DNA of 32,462 bases from Phycisphaeraceae bacterium (GCA_028282685.1 JANQHK010000003.1:1-32462), one strand, 5' to 3'. Shown: positions 8,282-16,171, counted from the stretch's first letter. Notes: generated from the sequence alone by a model not told the origin. Translations and numbers: made by a program.

Positions 8282-9619
8282 TCAGGCGTCGGACGGTGCC
8301 AGGCGAGTGACGGCGGAGTCTCGGGCGACCAAGAAGAAACCGACCGAGCCGATCACCGCCAGCGCCGCGGCGACGAAATACACACCGCTGCCGATTCCAT
8401 TCCATTGCGGCAACGTCATATTGAATGCAGGCAGAGTCAGCGCGGGCGTGCCTGCGTAGAGGACGATCCCCAGGTAGGGGGCGATCAGTCCGCGCACACC
8501 GGCCAGGGTCACGTGCACGCCCATGTAGGCCGAGACCATCCGCCGTGAGGCGAAATCATTGTGACCGAGGTTCCAGGCCAGCGCACCGCCGCCGAAGGCG
8601 ATGCTTCGCACCGCGATTCCAACCGCGACGAGAATCAGTGAATGCCGGTATCCGCCCAGTCCCATCAGCGCCATGCCCGCTGCCCAGAACCATCCCTGTC
8701 GCACGCGCACGCGCAGGACGTGCGATTTATCAAGCAGCTTCGCCCACATCGGCATCGTCAACAGGATCAGCATGTGAGGCAGGGCCGTCAGCACCGCCAC
8801 GCTCAGAAGGAAATCCTTGTTCCAATCGTCGCTTATCATCACCACCAGGACCGGCCCGAGCATCATGTTGGCCATGCCCACGATGAACTGGCAGATCATG
8901 TACCGGCGGTAGGCCCGGTCCTGCCGCAGGATCGCCCAGAATCCCGGGGCTGGCTCTTCGCTGAATTCGATTGGACGCCGCTCCTCGCGTAAATGCTCCG
9001 CCTGGCCGCGCAGGCGCACCCGGCTGTAAAACCACACGCCGAATAACGCCAGCGCCGCCCCCAGCGGATAGACCCAGACGTACCTGCCCGGCTCGTCTTT
9101 GAGCAAAGCCCCCGCGCCCAGCGACGAACCGACCAGCACACACGTCATCACCATCGACAGCCGACCGGTCACCCGTCCACGGGTATGGCGCGGGTAGTTC
9201 ATCCGCCAGACCACCGAGCGCAGCGTGATGATGCCGACCCCCAGGCAGGCGCAGGCGATCACGATGCCCGTCAGCATCCAGCTTCCCGCTTCGGTGCGCG
9301 GCAGGAAGGCGATCGAAGCCACCCCCGCCACGATGCCCAACTGAAGCATGTTGATGAAGCGGACCTTCGGCAGGCCCCGGCTCAGGCGCGCCCATGCCAG
9401 ACTGCTGAGCATGCAGAACAACGGCGCCGCGGTGATGGTCGCGATCACCAGCTTGCTGGCACCGAAGGCCTTGTCGGCCAGCACCTGCACGACGCTCTGG
9501 TGGGAGAACATCACGGCAATCGGAAACACCACCGCCGCCAGCAATTCGCACCGATAGCTCTGCCGGGTCATCAACGGCAGGCGTCGGGGATGGAAGAAAC
9601 CGAAGACGGAACGAAGCAT
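8282..9619 (-). CDS. major facilitator superfamily transporter
   Basis: An integral membrane protein of about 445 residues. Repeated hydrophobic helices span almost the whole length (for example VIATITAAPLFCMLSSLAWA, MLTGIVIACACLGVGIITL and the C-terminal LAVIGSVGFFLVA). A charged central loop near RLRGQAEHLREERR separates the two halves, as in MFS carriers. The substrate is unknown. Start ATG 9619 is preferred. A TTG at 9679 is also in frame but would lie beyond the terminator of the upstream lipoprotein gene. It is followed closely by the EEP-family gene. Confidence 0.8.
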   Translation of the reverse strand: MLRSVFGFFHPRRLPLMTRQSYRCELLAAVVFPIAVMFSHQSVVQVLADKAFGASKLVIATITAAPLFCMLSSLAWARLSRGLPKVRFINMLQLGIVAGVASIAFLPRTEAGSWMLTGIVIACACLGVGIITLRSVVWRMNYPRHTRGRVTGRLSMVMTCVLVGSSLGAGALLKDEPGRYVWVYPLGAALALFGVWFYSRVRLRGQAEHLREERRPIEFSEEPAPGFWAILRQDRAYRRYMICQFIVGMANMMLGPVLVVMISDDWNKDFLLSVAVLTALPHMLILLTMPMWAKLLDKSHVLRVRVRQGWFWAAGMALMGLGGYRHSLILVAVGIAVRSIAFGGGALAWNLGHNDFASRRMVSAYMGVHVTLAGVRGLIAPYLGIVLYAGTPALTLPAFNMTLPQWNGIGSGVYFVAAALAVIGSVGFFLVARDSAVTRLAPSDA

Positions 9620-9635
9620 GGTTGAGGGGCTTGAA

Positions 9636-9663
9636 ATAAAAAACCTCCCCGTGGCGAGGGAGG
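9636..9663 (-). terminator. Rho-independent terminator after the small lipoprotein gene
   Basis: On the minus strand CCTCCC (9663-9658) pairs with GGGAGG (9649-9644). A T tract opposite the A residues at 9638-9643 follows. It separates the lipoprotein gene from the MFS gene. Confidence 0.8.
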
Positions 9664-9693
9664 ATCGTGGTCGATTCAAATCCCGCGGACGGT

Positions 9694-9945
9694 TTACTGG
9701 AGCGGGTAGTAGGAGGAGCGGCTGGGGCGATCAAACATCCACAGCCGGATCCAATCCTCGTGCATGCTGCGCAGGTTGATGGTGGTCACGCGGTTGTGCC
9801 GGGACCAGAACTCGTCGTCGGTTTCACCGTGGGTCACCTGCGAACGCGCGATGGTCCGGTGGGCGTCTCCGGTGGTGAATTTCTGCTGGCAACCGGCGAA
9901 CAGGGCACCGCAGATCAGAGTCGCTGCAAGGAGTGTGAACTTCAT
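9694..9945 (-). CDS. small putative lipoprotein of unknown function
   Basis: 83 residues. The N-terminus MKFTLLAATLICGALFAGC is a lipoprotein signal with lipobox LFAGC, so the mature protein would be lipid-anchored at Cys19 and only about 65 residues long. The mature part is polar and contains HEDWIRLWMFDRPSRSSYY. I recognise no domain. Start ATG 9945 has a weak AGGCAGG upstream. The gene has a strong promoter (TTGACA, 9999-10004) and its own terminator, so it is an independent single-gene unit, which suggests substantial expression. Confidence 0.72.
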   Translation of the reverse strand: MKFTLLAATLICGALFAGCQQKFTTGDAHRTIARSQVTHGETDDEFWSRHNRVTTINLRSMHEDWIRLWMFDRPSRSSYYPLQ

Positions 9946-9975
9946 AAAGCACCTGCCTTTCTGGTTATTCAAAAT

Positions 9976-10004
9976 AAGCTAACATTGCCGTATCTGCCTG
10001 TCAA
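9976..10004 (-). promoter_or_regulatory. promoter for the small lipoprotein gene
   Basis: On the minus strand there is a perfect TTGACA (10004-9999), a 17-base spacer, then TAGCTT (9981-9976). The -10 box is a weak match; the -35 is consensus. Confidence 0.55.
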
Positions 10005-10053
10005 CACCCGGGATCGCTCATCGGATACCCGGTCTTCTTCACAAGAAAAAAAC

Positions 10054-10082
10054 CTGACCGGCCCGATAGAATGAGGTATAAT
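10054..10082 (+). promoter_or_regulatory. strong promoter driving the structured RNA
   Basis: CTGACC (10054-10059), exactly 17 bases, then a perfect TATAAT (10077-10082). Predicted start is near 10089. No start codon with a credible gene follows before the terminator at 10304. Confidence 0.8.
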
Positions 10083-10088
10083 GAGCGT

Positions 10089-10335
10089 GTCAAATGAAGA
10101 TTGCTTCCCGTCTGCGGGGTTCGAGCATTACGATGTCGCTTTTTGTTCGAACCTTTCAGAACCCCTAGGGAACGGTATCTTGGCTGCGACGGCCAAGCCG
10201 CCTGCGAGCGGAAGACCCGGACAGCCTTAACCGTGCCCACCTTCAATAGGGGTTCGAACAATCCCATCGGCACGGCCCAGGCGGATGGGAGGTAATTTAT
10301 AAAGCGGTCCGGGATTCGTCGCGGGCCGTTTTTTT
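10089..10335 (+). ncRNA. ssrS: structured non-coding RNA, possibly 6S RNA
   Basis: A ~245-nt transcript is bounded by a consensus promoter and a Rho-independent terminator and contains no plausible gene. Its ends close in a 16-bp stem, 10100-10115 with 10281-10296. All positions pair, several as G-U, so the pairing works as RNA rather than DNA. Inside are small hairpins (10179-10184/10192-10197; 10198-10201/10208-10211) and two helices that exclude each other: 10159-10167 with 10247-10255 (9 bp) and 10231-10237 with 10269-10275 (7 bp). The size, the long closing stem with an unpaired middle, and the segment AGCCTTAACCGTGCCCACC loosely resemble 6S RNA, which binds RNA polymerase holoenzyme. 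That identity is inference; another regulatory RNA is possible. cysE starts 75 bases after the terminator. Confidence 0.62.
10304..10335 (+). terminator. terminator of the structured RNA
   Basis: CGGTCCG (10305-10311) pairs with CGGGCCG (10322-10328) with one wobble. Seven T residues follow (10329-10335). Confidence 0.85.
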
Positions 10336-10409
10336 ACTTGCTGCGTTCGTGTTGCAGGACAGCCCGCACGGGTTTGGCGCAACCGCCGCTGCCGGCCTAC
10401 CATGTGGCG

Positions 10410-11363
10410 ATGAGCGAGCCGCCCGAACAGACCGCCCCGAGGACAGAACAGGTCGACGCCCTGATCGCCAGTTATCGTGCCGACGACCGCACCCACCACA
10501 TCAATGCGACCTTCCTGCCCAGCCGCGATCGCACGATCGACTTGTTCCAGACGATCCGCTCACTGATTTACCCGGGCTTTTTCGAGCATCGCCGACTCAC
10601 CGATGACAATCTCCACGAACACACCTCCCAGGCGCTTTCACGCTTGCGGACCGAGATGACGCAGCAGGTCGATTCGGCACTGCGGTACGCGGCCAACCTT
10701 GACGAGCAAGGCAAGGGCGACGCCTGCGAACATTGCCACGTCAAAGCTGCCGAAATCACCGATGCCTTCATCGACCGTCTGCCGGAGCTACGGCGCATGC
10801 TGGCCGATGACGTTCAAGCGGCCTTCGACGGCGACCCGGCGGCACAAAATACCGATGAGGCGATCTTCTGCTACCCCGGTGTCTGCGCCATCACGGCCCA
10901 CCGCGTCGCTCACGAGTTGCTCAAACTCGAGGTGCCGCTGCTGCCGCGCATCGTCAGCGAGTATGCCCATGCGCGGACGGGAATCGACATCCACCCCGGC
11001 GCCACCATCGGCCGCTCGTTCTTCATCGACCACGGGACCGGCGTGGTGATCGGGGAAACCGCCGTGATCGGCGATCGCGTCAAGCTCTACCAGGGCGTAA
11101 CCATCGGCGCGCTCTCGGCCGACCTGTCCGTCAAGGCGCGCGGCCGACGGCGTCACCCCACGATTGAGGAGAACGTGGTGATTTACGCCGGGGCGACGAT
11201 CCTCGGCGGCGAGACGATCATCGGGGCCGGTTCGATCATCGGCGGCGGCGTGTTCGTCACCAAGTCCGTCCCGCCCGGCCATTTCGTGGCCATGAAAAGC
11301 CCGGAACTGAAGTACCGCTCCGCCGATGTCATCCAGCAGCAGATCGACGCGAAACACAAGTGA
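10410..11363 (+). CDS. cysE: serine O-acetyltransferase
   Basis: 317 residues. It transfers acetyl from acetyl-CoA to L-serine, the first step of cysteine synthesis. Residues about 1-165 are the helical N-terminal region of the long SAT type. The rest is a left-handed beta helix of hexapeptide repeats, with the hallmark IDHGTGVVIGETAVIGD and YQGVTIGAL. An internal hexapeptide run, ATILGGETIIGAGSIIGGG, follows. The C-terminus is short. ATG 10410 is chosen because the upstream extension from 10338 overlaps the RNA terminator region and is not family-like. No cysK lies next to it. The 5' region is the structured RNA and its terminator, so cysE either has a weak promoter after 10335 or depends on read-through. 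Confidence 0.92.
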   Translation: MSEPPEQTAPRTEQVDALIASYRADDRTHHINATFLPSRDRTIDLFQTIRSLIYPGFFEHRRLTDDNLHEHTSQALSRLRTEMTQQVDSALRYAANLDEQGKGDACEHCHVKAAEITDAFIDRLPELRRMLADDVQAAFDGDPAAQNTDEAIFCYPGVCAITAHRVAHELLKLEVPLLPRIVSEYAHARTGIDIHPGATIGRSFFIDHGTGVVIGETAVIGDRVKLYQGVTIGALSADLSVKARGRRRHPTIEENVVIYAGATILGGETIIGAGSIIGGGVFVTKSVPPGHFVAMKSPELKYRSADVIQQQIDAKHK

Positions 11364-11370
11364 ACCATTC

Positions 11371-11496
11371 CATATAGCCGGTTCAGAATGAACCGGTACG
11401 GACGTCATCCCCGCGAAATACAATCGTATAGCCGATTTTGAAAAAAACCGGCCCATATCGTCATGCCCGCGCATTCGGGTATCCGGTCCGGATACC
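11371..11496. repeat. mosaic of intergenic palindromes between cysE and ispE
   Basis: Three parts are visible. First is a two-hairpin element (11371-11459): AGCCGGTTC-AGAAT-GAACCGGT, then an AGCCGATTTTG / AAAAACCGGCC arm. A relative lies at 14813-14874. Second, CGTCAT-N-CCCGCG occurs twice (11403-11415 and 11459-11471). Third is a perfect 9-bp palindrome GGTATCCGG-T-CCGGATACC (11478-11496) just past the ispE stop. The region lies between two converging genes and may serve as a terminator for both. Confidence 0.75.
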
Positions 11497-11498
11497 GG

Positions 11499-12380
11499 CT
11501 ATGTGAGCGTTCGCACCGCCACGGTCGCCAGGTCCAGTTGCGTGGCCAGTTGATCGGCCAGTTCGTTGGTGTGATCGGCACTGCCGCAGATGACAAACAT
11601 GCCCGAACCGCTGCCGGTGATGTGCACGGGGCGCCGGGCGATTGCTTCGGCCTGCTGACGGATGACCGCCAGGGCCGGCTCGACTGAACAAGCGGGTCCA
11701 GAGAGATCGTTGAACGGCGCATCGGGCGGCAGGGGGGTCAGTTGCGTCAGTTCCCGCACGCGCTCCAGATCCACATCTCCGCCGATCCGATCCAGCATCG
11801 TGTCGAACGTTTTGTAGACCGCGCCGGTGGGGCAGCCGAACGCCGGGACGGCCAGGGCCAGGTGAATTGGCTCGGACCGGGGTGCGGGTTCGATGCCTTC
11901 GCCCAGGCCGGTGATGATCGCCGAGGGTTCGCCGAGAAAGAACGCCAGATCGCTGCCGAGTTGCATGGCCAGATCGATTCGGGTCCGTTGAGGCAGATTC
12001 AGATCGAACAGTTCGTTGAGGGCGTGAAGCATCGCGGCCCCGTTGCTCGATCCTCCGGCAAGTCCGCCGCCGACGGGAATGCGTTTGCGCAGCGTGACGC
12101 GCACCGGCAGGGCCCGCCCCACATGCTGTTGCACCAGTTGATGCGCGCGGTATGCCAGGTCTTTCTCGATGGGCCAGTCGATGGGACTGGGTCGAAGGGC
12201 ATTGTCCGCCCAGGCGATGTCGAACGACGTCTCGCCTGCGATTTCAGCGGACAGATCGTCATGCAACGACACGGCCACCATCCACGAAGCGATGGGGTGG
12301 AATCCGTTGTCCAGCGGCGCGCCGACGCTCAACGCCAGGTTCACCTTCGCCGGGCAGAGATAGGTACGGGGAGATTCCAT
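11499..12380 (-). CDS. ispE: 4-diphosphocytidyl-2-C-methyl-D-erythritol kinase
   Basis: A 293-residue GHMP kinase of the non-mevalonate isoprenoid (MEP) pathway, phosphorylating CDP-methylerythritol at the 2-position. The N-terminal LCPAKVNLALSV carries the active-site Lys12. The ATP loop IPVGGGLAGGSSNGAAML is at 101-118. GSDLAFFLG holds the catalytic Asp144. The C-terminal TGSGSGMFVICG is the third GHMP motif. Length is normal. It lies 37 bases downstream of rmuC on the same strand; the gap contains a CCACAGAG repeat, so cotranscription is possible but not certain. No other MEP-pathway gene is in the window. Confidence 0.93.
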   Translation of the reverse strand: MESPRTYLCPAKVNLALSVGAPLDNGFHPIASWMVAVSLHDDLSAEIAGETSFDIAWADNALRPSPIDWPIEKDLAYRAHQLVQQHVGRALPVRVTLRKRIPVGGGLAGGSSNGAAMLHALNELFDLNLPQRTRIDLAMQLGSDLAFFLGEPSAIITGLGEGIEPAPRSEPIHLALAVPAFGCPTGAVYKTFDTMLDRIGGDVDLERVRELTQLTPLPPDAPFNDLSGPACSVEPALAVIRQQAEAIARRPVHITGSGSGMFVICGSADHTNELADQLATQLDLATVAVRTLT

Positions 12381-12384
12381 TCTT

Positions 12385-12412
12385 CACCACAGAGAACACA
12401 GAGAACCACAGA
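12385..12412. repeat. CCACAGAG-type dispersed repeat, copy 2
   Basis: The stretch is CACCACAGAGAACACAGAGA followed by ACCACAGA. It consists of three tandem near-copies of a CCACAGAGAA unit in the rmuC-ispE gap. It matches the repeats at 25611-25700. Confidence 0.7.
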
Positions 12413-12417
12413 AGCAA

Positions 12418-13689
12418 TCAGGAGGACTCGCTCGGACTTTTTTCCGCCGAGCCATCCAGCTTCCGCATGCCCGCCTCCGGTGCGGAGATTATTCTTGGAT
12501 TGATTTCAATGGTCTTGATTGTCTTTTCGTCGTCATGTCGAGCCAAATTGGAATCAAGACTTTCCATTCGTCTGGCCTGCGGCAGCACGCTACTTTCCAG
12601 CGAACCCACGAGTTTGTTGTAGTTGCTGTTGGAGGATTTGATACTATCGCCAAGTTTTCGCAGGTGCTCGAACAGCGGCCCCAGACGCCGGTACAGTTCC
12701 GCTCCGGTCTCGGCGATTTTTTCCGCATTTTCCGCCAGCGATTTCTCCCGCCAGCCCATGGCCACGGTCTTGAGCAGGGCGAGAACCAGCGTGGGCGTGG
12801 CGATGACGATGTTCTTACTCATCGCCCATTCAATCAGGTCCGGATCGTGCTGCACCGCGGCATAGAGCATCGCCTCGCCGGGGATGAACAACACCACAAA
12901 CTCCGGCGAGCCCGGCAACTGCTCCTGGTAGGCCTTGCCGGCCAGGTCCCTGGTCCGTTCCCGCACATGCCTGGCGTGGCGCTGCATGTGAGCGTCACGC
13001 TGATCGTCCTCGGTCGCATCGATCGCATCGAGGTAAGCATCGAGCGGCGTTTTGACATCGATCACGATCACGCGCTCGTTGGGCAGGTGCACGATGAAAT
13101 CCGGACGACCGCCTTCGATCGCCGCCTGCTCGTCGTAATCCACGCGCTCGCTCATGCCGGCCAACTCGAACAGACGCTGCATCTGCATTTCACCCCAGCG
13201 CCCGCGCCCTTCGGGCCGACGCAACGCCTTGACGAGGTTCGCCGTCTCGCTTTGCAGGCGGACCTGCTCGGCTTTGAGCGCTTCGATCTGCTCGGTGATC
13301 TTGCTGTATGCCCCGGCCCGCTTGCCCTCGATATCGCGCAACATTTCGCGGTACTGCTCCAGCAGCTTGTTGATCGGGGCGAGCTTCTGGTCGGCCTGCG
13401 TTAGAAACTGCTCCCGGGAGCTTTTCATCGCCTCGCCGGCCAGGGCTTTGAGATGGGTGTCGATCAGTTCCTTGAACTCCTCCAGCCGCTGCCTGTCGTT
13501 TTCAACCTGACTGCGCAGAACCTTCAGATCGGCGTCGAGCGCCGTGCTGGTCTGTCGTTCTCGCTCCAACCGTTCGGCCAATTCATTGCGCTGGCGGGCG
13601 ACCTCGCCGCGTTGCTTCCACAGCGCTGCGCAACAGGCCGCCGCCGCGACCAGCAGCACCAGCGATACAGTCAGGGCGATTTCAAGCAT
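12418..13689 (-). CDS. rmuC: RmuC-family protein
   Basis: 423 residues. RmuC proteins are nuclease-like factors that limit recombination between inverted repeats; the biochemical activity is poorly known. The protein has an N-terminal membrane helix (ALTVSLVLLVAAAACCAALW), a long coiled coil to about residue 150 (RNELAERLERERQ, QIEALKAEQVRLQ), then the RmuC domain with RWGEMQMQRLFELAGM, DFIVHLPNERVIVIDVKTPLDAY and VVLFIPGEAMLYAAV. Those are the family's PD-(D/E)xK-like blocks (PDFIV...VIDVK). ATG 13689 is preferred over TTG 13695. It may be cotranscribed with ispE. Confidence 0.92.
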   Translation of the reverse strand: MLEIALTVSLVLLVAAAACCAALWKQRGEVARQRNELAERLERERQTSTALDADLKVLRSQVENDRQRLEEFKELIDTHLKALAGEAMKSSREQFLTQADQKLAPINKLLEQYREMLRDIEGKRAGAYSKITEQIEALKAEQVRLQSETANLVKALRRPEGRGRWGEMQMQRLFELAGMSERVDYDEQAAIEGGRPDFIVHLPNERVIVIDVKTPLDAYLDAIDATEDDQRDAHMQRHARHVRERTRDLAGKAYQEQLPGSPEFVVLFIPGEAMLYAAVQHDPDLIEWAMSKNIVIATPTLVLALLKTVAMGWREKSLAENAEKIAETGAELYRRLGPLFEHLRKLGDSIKSSNSNYNKLVGSLESSVLPQARRMESLDSNLARHDDEKTIKTIEINPRIISAPEAGMRKLDGSAEKSPSESS

Positions 13690-13794
13690 GAGCAAATTGT
13701 ATCACAGATGAACCCGGCGATCCGCACCGATCGGAACCCGTGCCGAAAGCGTACGAATCGCTTCCGGGCGGAATTACTGCGAAAATGCCTTGCC

Positions 13795-13823
13795 TTGCGC
13801 GATCAGGTAGGGTACGCTTAAAT
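13795..13823 (+). promoter_or_regulatory. possible promoter for the pseudopilin gene
   Basis: TTGCGC (13795-13800), 17 bases, TTAAAT (13818-13823). A moderate match in the only non-coding stretch upstream of 13932. Confidence 0.3.
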
Positions 13824-13931
13824 AAGCCACGGACTTTCTGGCCGGTCCTCGGCGTGAATGGTCATGTACGCCTCTGGCGGCGATGAGGATTCGTAAAATC
13901 GACCGATTAACCCATTCGGTGGGTATTCACC

Positions 13932-14747
13932 ATGCACGCAAAAACCATCAAGCCGTTTTCACGAAGTGCCTTTTCGTTGGTCGAATTGCTTGTTGTCGTT
14001 GGGATCATTGCACTTCTGTTGGCGATTCTGGTCCCGTCGATGGGCACAACCCGCGAGACCGCCAATCGCACCAAGTGCCAGAGCCATCTGCGGCAATTGG
14101 GTGTCGTCAATCATGCCTATTCCGTAGATAACGGTTCGTTCATTTACATTGGCTTCAATGGCAATATAGAACTCAACGGCGTGCCGGCCGGTCAGGCCCG
14201 TTACTGGGCGGTGGATCGCAGGATTCTTGCCCGTCTGGGCATGCACGATGGAGAAATCGCCAACATTTACAAACCGGGCCAATCCAACTGGGGCGCCCAG
14301 TGGCCCAGCCGATTTCTCTGCCCGTCGTGGACGGATGCGCCCGATCCCTGGGACCATCATCTGTCCTACGGCTATAACTGTTATAAAGCATACCAACAAG
14401 ATAAGAACGCCCCCCGCGCCTGGCATCCGGCGCGCGTTGTCAAGCCGGCCAACAAGGTCGCCTACGCCGATGCGCAGGGATGGCACACTCCCTCTAAACA
14501 GGGGGATTACAAGCGTTACTGGGATATCTACGGGGAAGCGATTGTGTCCGGGGGGAAAGTTGTGTATACGCCCGGCGAAGTCCGCTATCGGCATGATGAG
14601 GGAACCAACGTCTGCTATTTCGACGGCAGCGCCGGTTGGCTGGCGAAGGAGGACGCTTGGCACTACAAGAATGATGGAACCAGCACCGACTGGGAAAGGG
14701 TCAGATCGATTTGGTGGCCCCACAAAGTATCTGGCCAGAGCTATTAG
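13932..14747 (+). CDS. type II secretion/pilin-like prepilin with H-X9-DG C-terminus
   Basis: 271 residues. The N-terminal FSLVELLVVVGIIALLLAIL is a class III prepilin signal. Cleavage would be before Phe14, with Glu18 at +5; residue -1 is Ala instead of the usual Gly. The C-terminal part has His221-X9-Asp231-Gly232 (RHDEGTNVCYFDGSAGWL), the H-X9-DG signature of the large planctomycete pseudopilin-like families (DUF1559-related). The role of these paralogues is not known; they are presumed minor pseudopilins or surface proteins. It stands alone between the divergent rmuC and the convergent tyrS, with no pilus assembly genes nearby. Confidence 0.85.
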   Translation: MHAKTIKPFSRSAFSLVELLVVVGIIALLLAILVPSMGTTRETANRTKCQSHLRQLGVVNHAYSVDNGSFIYIGFNGNIELNGVPAGQARYWAVDRRILARLGMHDGEIANIYKPGQSNWGAQWPSRFLCPSWTDAPDPWDHHLSYGYNCYKAYQQDKNAPRAWHPARVVKPANKVAYADAQGWHTPSKQGDYKRYWDIYGEAIVSGGKVVYTPGEVRYRHDEGTNVCYFDGSAGWLAKEDAWHYKNDGTSTDWERVRSIWWPHKVSGQSY

Positions 14748-14812
14748 GGCTTTGGGAAGCTAATGGTGGTTTGATCTGTCCGGACGAAGGGGACCAAAAA
14801 CACAGACAGAAT

Positions 14813-14874
14813 CATATGCCTGGCTCTGAATGAGCCGGTATCGGAAAGCCGGTTTTTGTAAAACCAGCCATGTG
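14813..14874. repeat. two-hairpin intergenic repeat, second copy
   Basis: CATATGCCTGGCTC-TGAAT-GAGCCGGTA is followed by AAGCCGGTTTTTG and AAAACCAGCC. It has the same order of hairpins and joining bases as 11371-11459, but lacks about 25 bases between them. It also lies between converging genes (pseudopilin and tyrS) and includes a T-rich run, so it may terminate transcription. Confidence 0.65.
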
Positions 14875-14875
14875 T

Positions 14876-16072
14876 TTATGAGCCCGCGATCACCTGGCAC
14901 ACACGCCGTTTGCCGACTTTCAGAACCACCGGCTCGGCGGGGATGTCGATCATCACCTGCGGGTCGTCCTGTTTTTGGTCACCGAGCGCAACAGCGCCCT
15001 GCTTGACCAGCCGACGGGCTTCGGAGTTGCTCGATGCGAAACCGACCTGCGCGATCAGCTTGGCCAGCATGATCGGGGATTCGGCGATGGTGTGCGTTTC
15101 GATGTCGCTGGGCAACCGGTTCTCGGCAAAGCGACGACGAAACTCGCTGCTGGCGTTGTTGGCGGCTTCGGTGCTGTGGTAAACCTCCACGATCGCCCGG
15201 GCCAGCGTGTCCTTGGCGTCACGCGGGTGGGTGGTGCTGGAATCGACCAGCGAATCGATGCGCTGCATCGGTAGGTCCGTCAGCAACTCGTAGTAGTTGC
15301 GCATCGGCGTATCGGGAATGCTCATCACCTTGCCGTACATGTCGTTCGGGTCGTCGGTCAGGCCGACGTAGTTGCCCTTCGATTTGCTCATCTTCTCGGC
15401 GCCGTCGAGGCCGACGAGGATCGGCAGCACCATCACGACCTGCGGCTCGAGGCCGTGGCGTCCCATGAGATCGCGGCCGCGCAGGTTATTAAACGTCTGG
15501 TCGGTCCCGCCGAGTTCCACGTCGGCCTTGACGACCACCGAGTCGTACGCCTGCATCAGCGGGTACATGAACTCGCTGACCATGATCTCCTTTTCCGCGG
15601 CCATGCGGTTGCGGAAGTTCTCCCGGTGCAACATCTGCTGAACGGTGAATTGCCCGGTCAGCTTGAGCACATCGGCAAAGGTCAGCTGGCTGAGCCATTC
15701 GCTGTTGTGGCGGATTTCCAGTTTGTCCGGCGCCGTGTCGATGATCAGCCCGGCCTGGTCGAGGTAGGTTTTCGCGTTGGCCTGAATGTCGGCATCGTCG
15801 AGGATGGGGCGGGTGGTATCGCGCCCGGTGGGATCGCCGATCTTCGCGGTGTAGTCGCCGATAATGAGCACGGCTGTGTGGCCGAGATCCTGAAACTGCC
15901 GCATCTTCCGCAGCACCACGGAATGGCCGAGGTGGATGTCCGGGGCGGTGGGGTCCAGGCCGAGCTTGATACGCAGGGTTCGGCCCGAAGCCAGTTTCTT
16001 TTTCAGGTCTTGCTCGCTGTAGAGCGCCTCGACGCCACGGCCCAGATGCTGGATGGTCTGATCGATATCCAT
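14876..16072 (-). CDS. tyrS: tyrosyl-tRNA synthetase
   Basis: A 398-residue class I aminoacyl-tRNA synthetase charging tRNA-Tyr. The Rossmann-fold signatures are HLGH (47-50, the HIGH motif) and KMSKS (227-231). The tyrosine and ATP pocket shows GLDPTAPDIHLGH and DVELGGTDQTFN. The C-terminus is an S4 RNA-binding domain (SNSEARRLVKQGAVALG). ATG 16072 matches the usual family start. The frame remains open upstream to 16591 across nuoA but is not synthetase-like. It is divergent from nuoA with a 99-base gap. Confidence 0.96.
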   Translation of the reverse strand: MDIDQTIQHLGRGVEALYSEQDLKKKLASGRTLRIKLGLDPTAPDIHLGHSVVLRKMRQFQDLGHTAVLIIGDYTAKIGDPTGRDTTRPILDDADIQANAKTYLDQAGLIIDTAPDKLEIRHNSEWLSQLTFADVLKLTGQFTVQQMLHRENFRNRMAAEKEIMVSEFMYPLMQAYDSVVVKADVELGGTDQTFNNLRGRDLMGRHGLEPQVVMVLPILVGLDGAEKMSKSKGNYVGLTDDPNDMYGKVMSIPDTPMRNYYELLTDLPMQRIDSLVDSSTTHPRDAKDTLARAIVEVYHSTEAANNASSEFRRRFAENRLPSDIETHTIAESPIMLAKLIAQVGFASSNSEARRLVKQGAVALGDQKQDDPQVMIDIPAEPVVLKVGKRRVCQVIAGS

Positions 16073-16171
16073 GATGCTGATGATACTTTCCGTGGCGGTG
16101 GTTGGCCACGGCTTGCCATGTCGCACGCCGCCGCTACCATGGTGCACGGTTAGCTTCAAAGGGAAACGACC

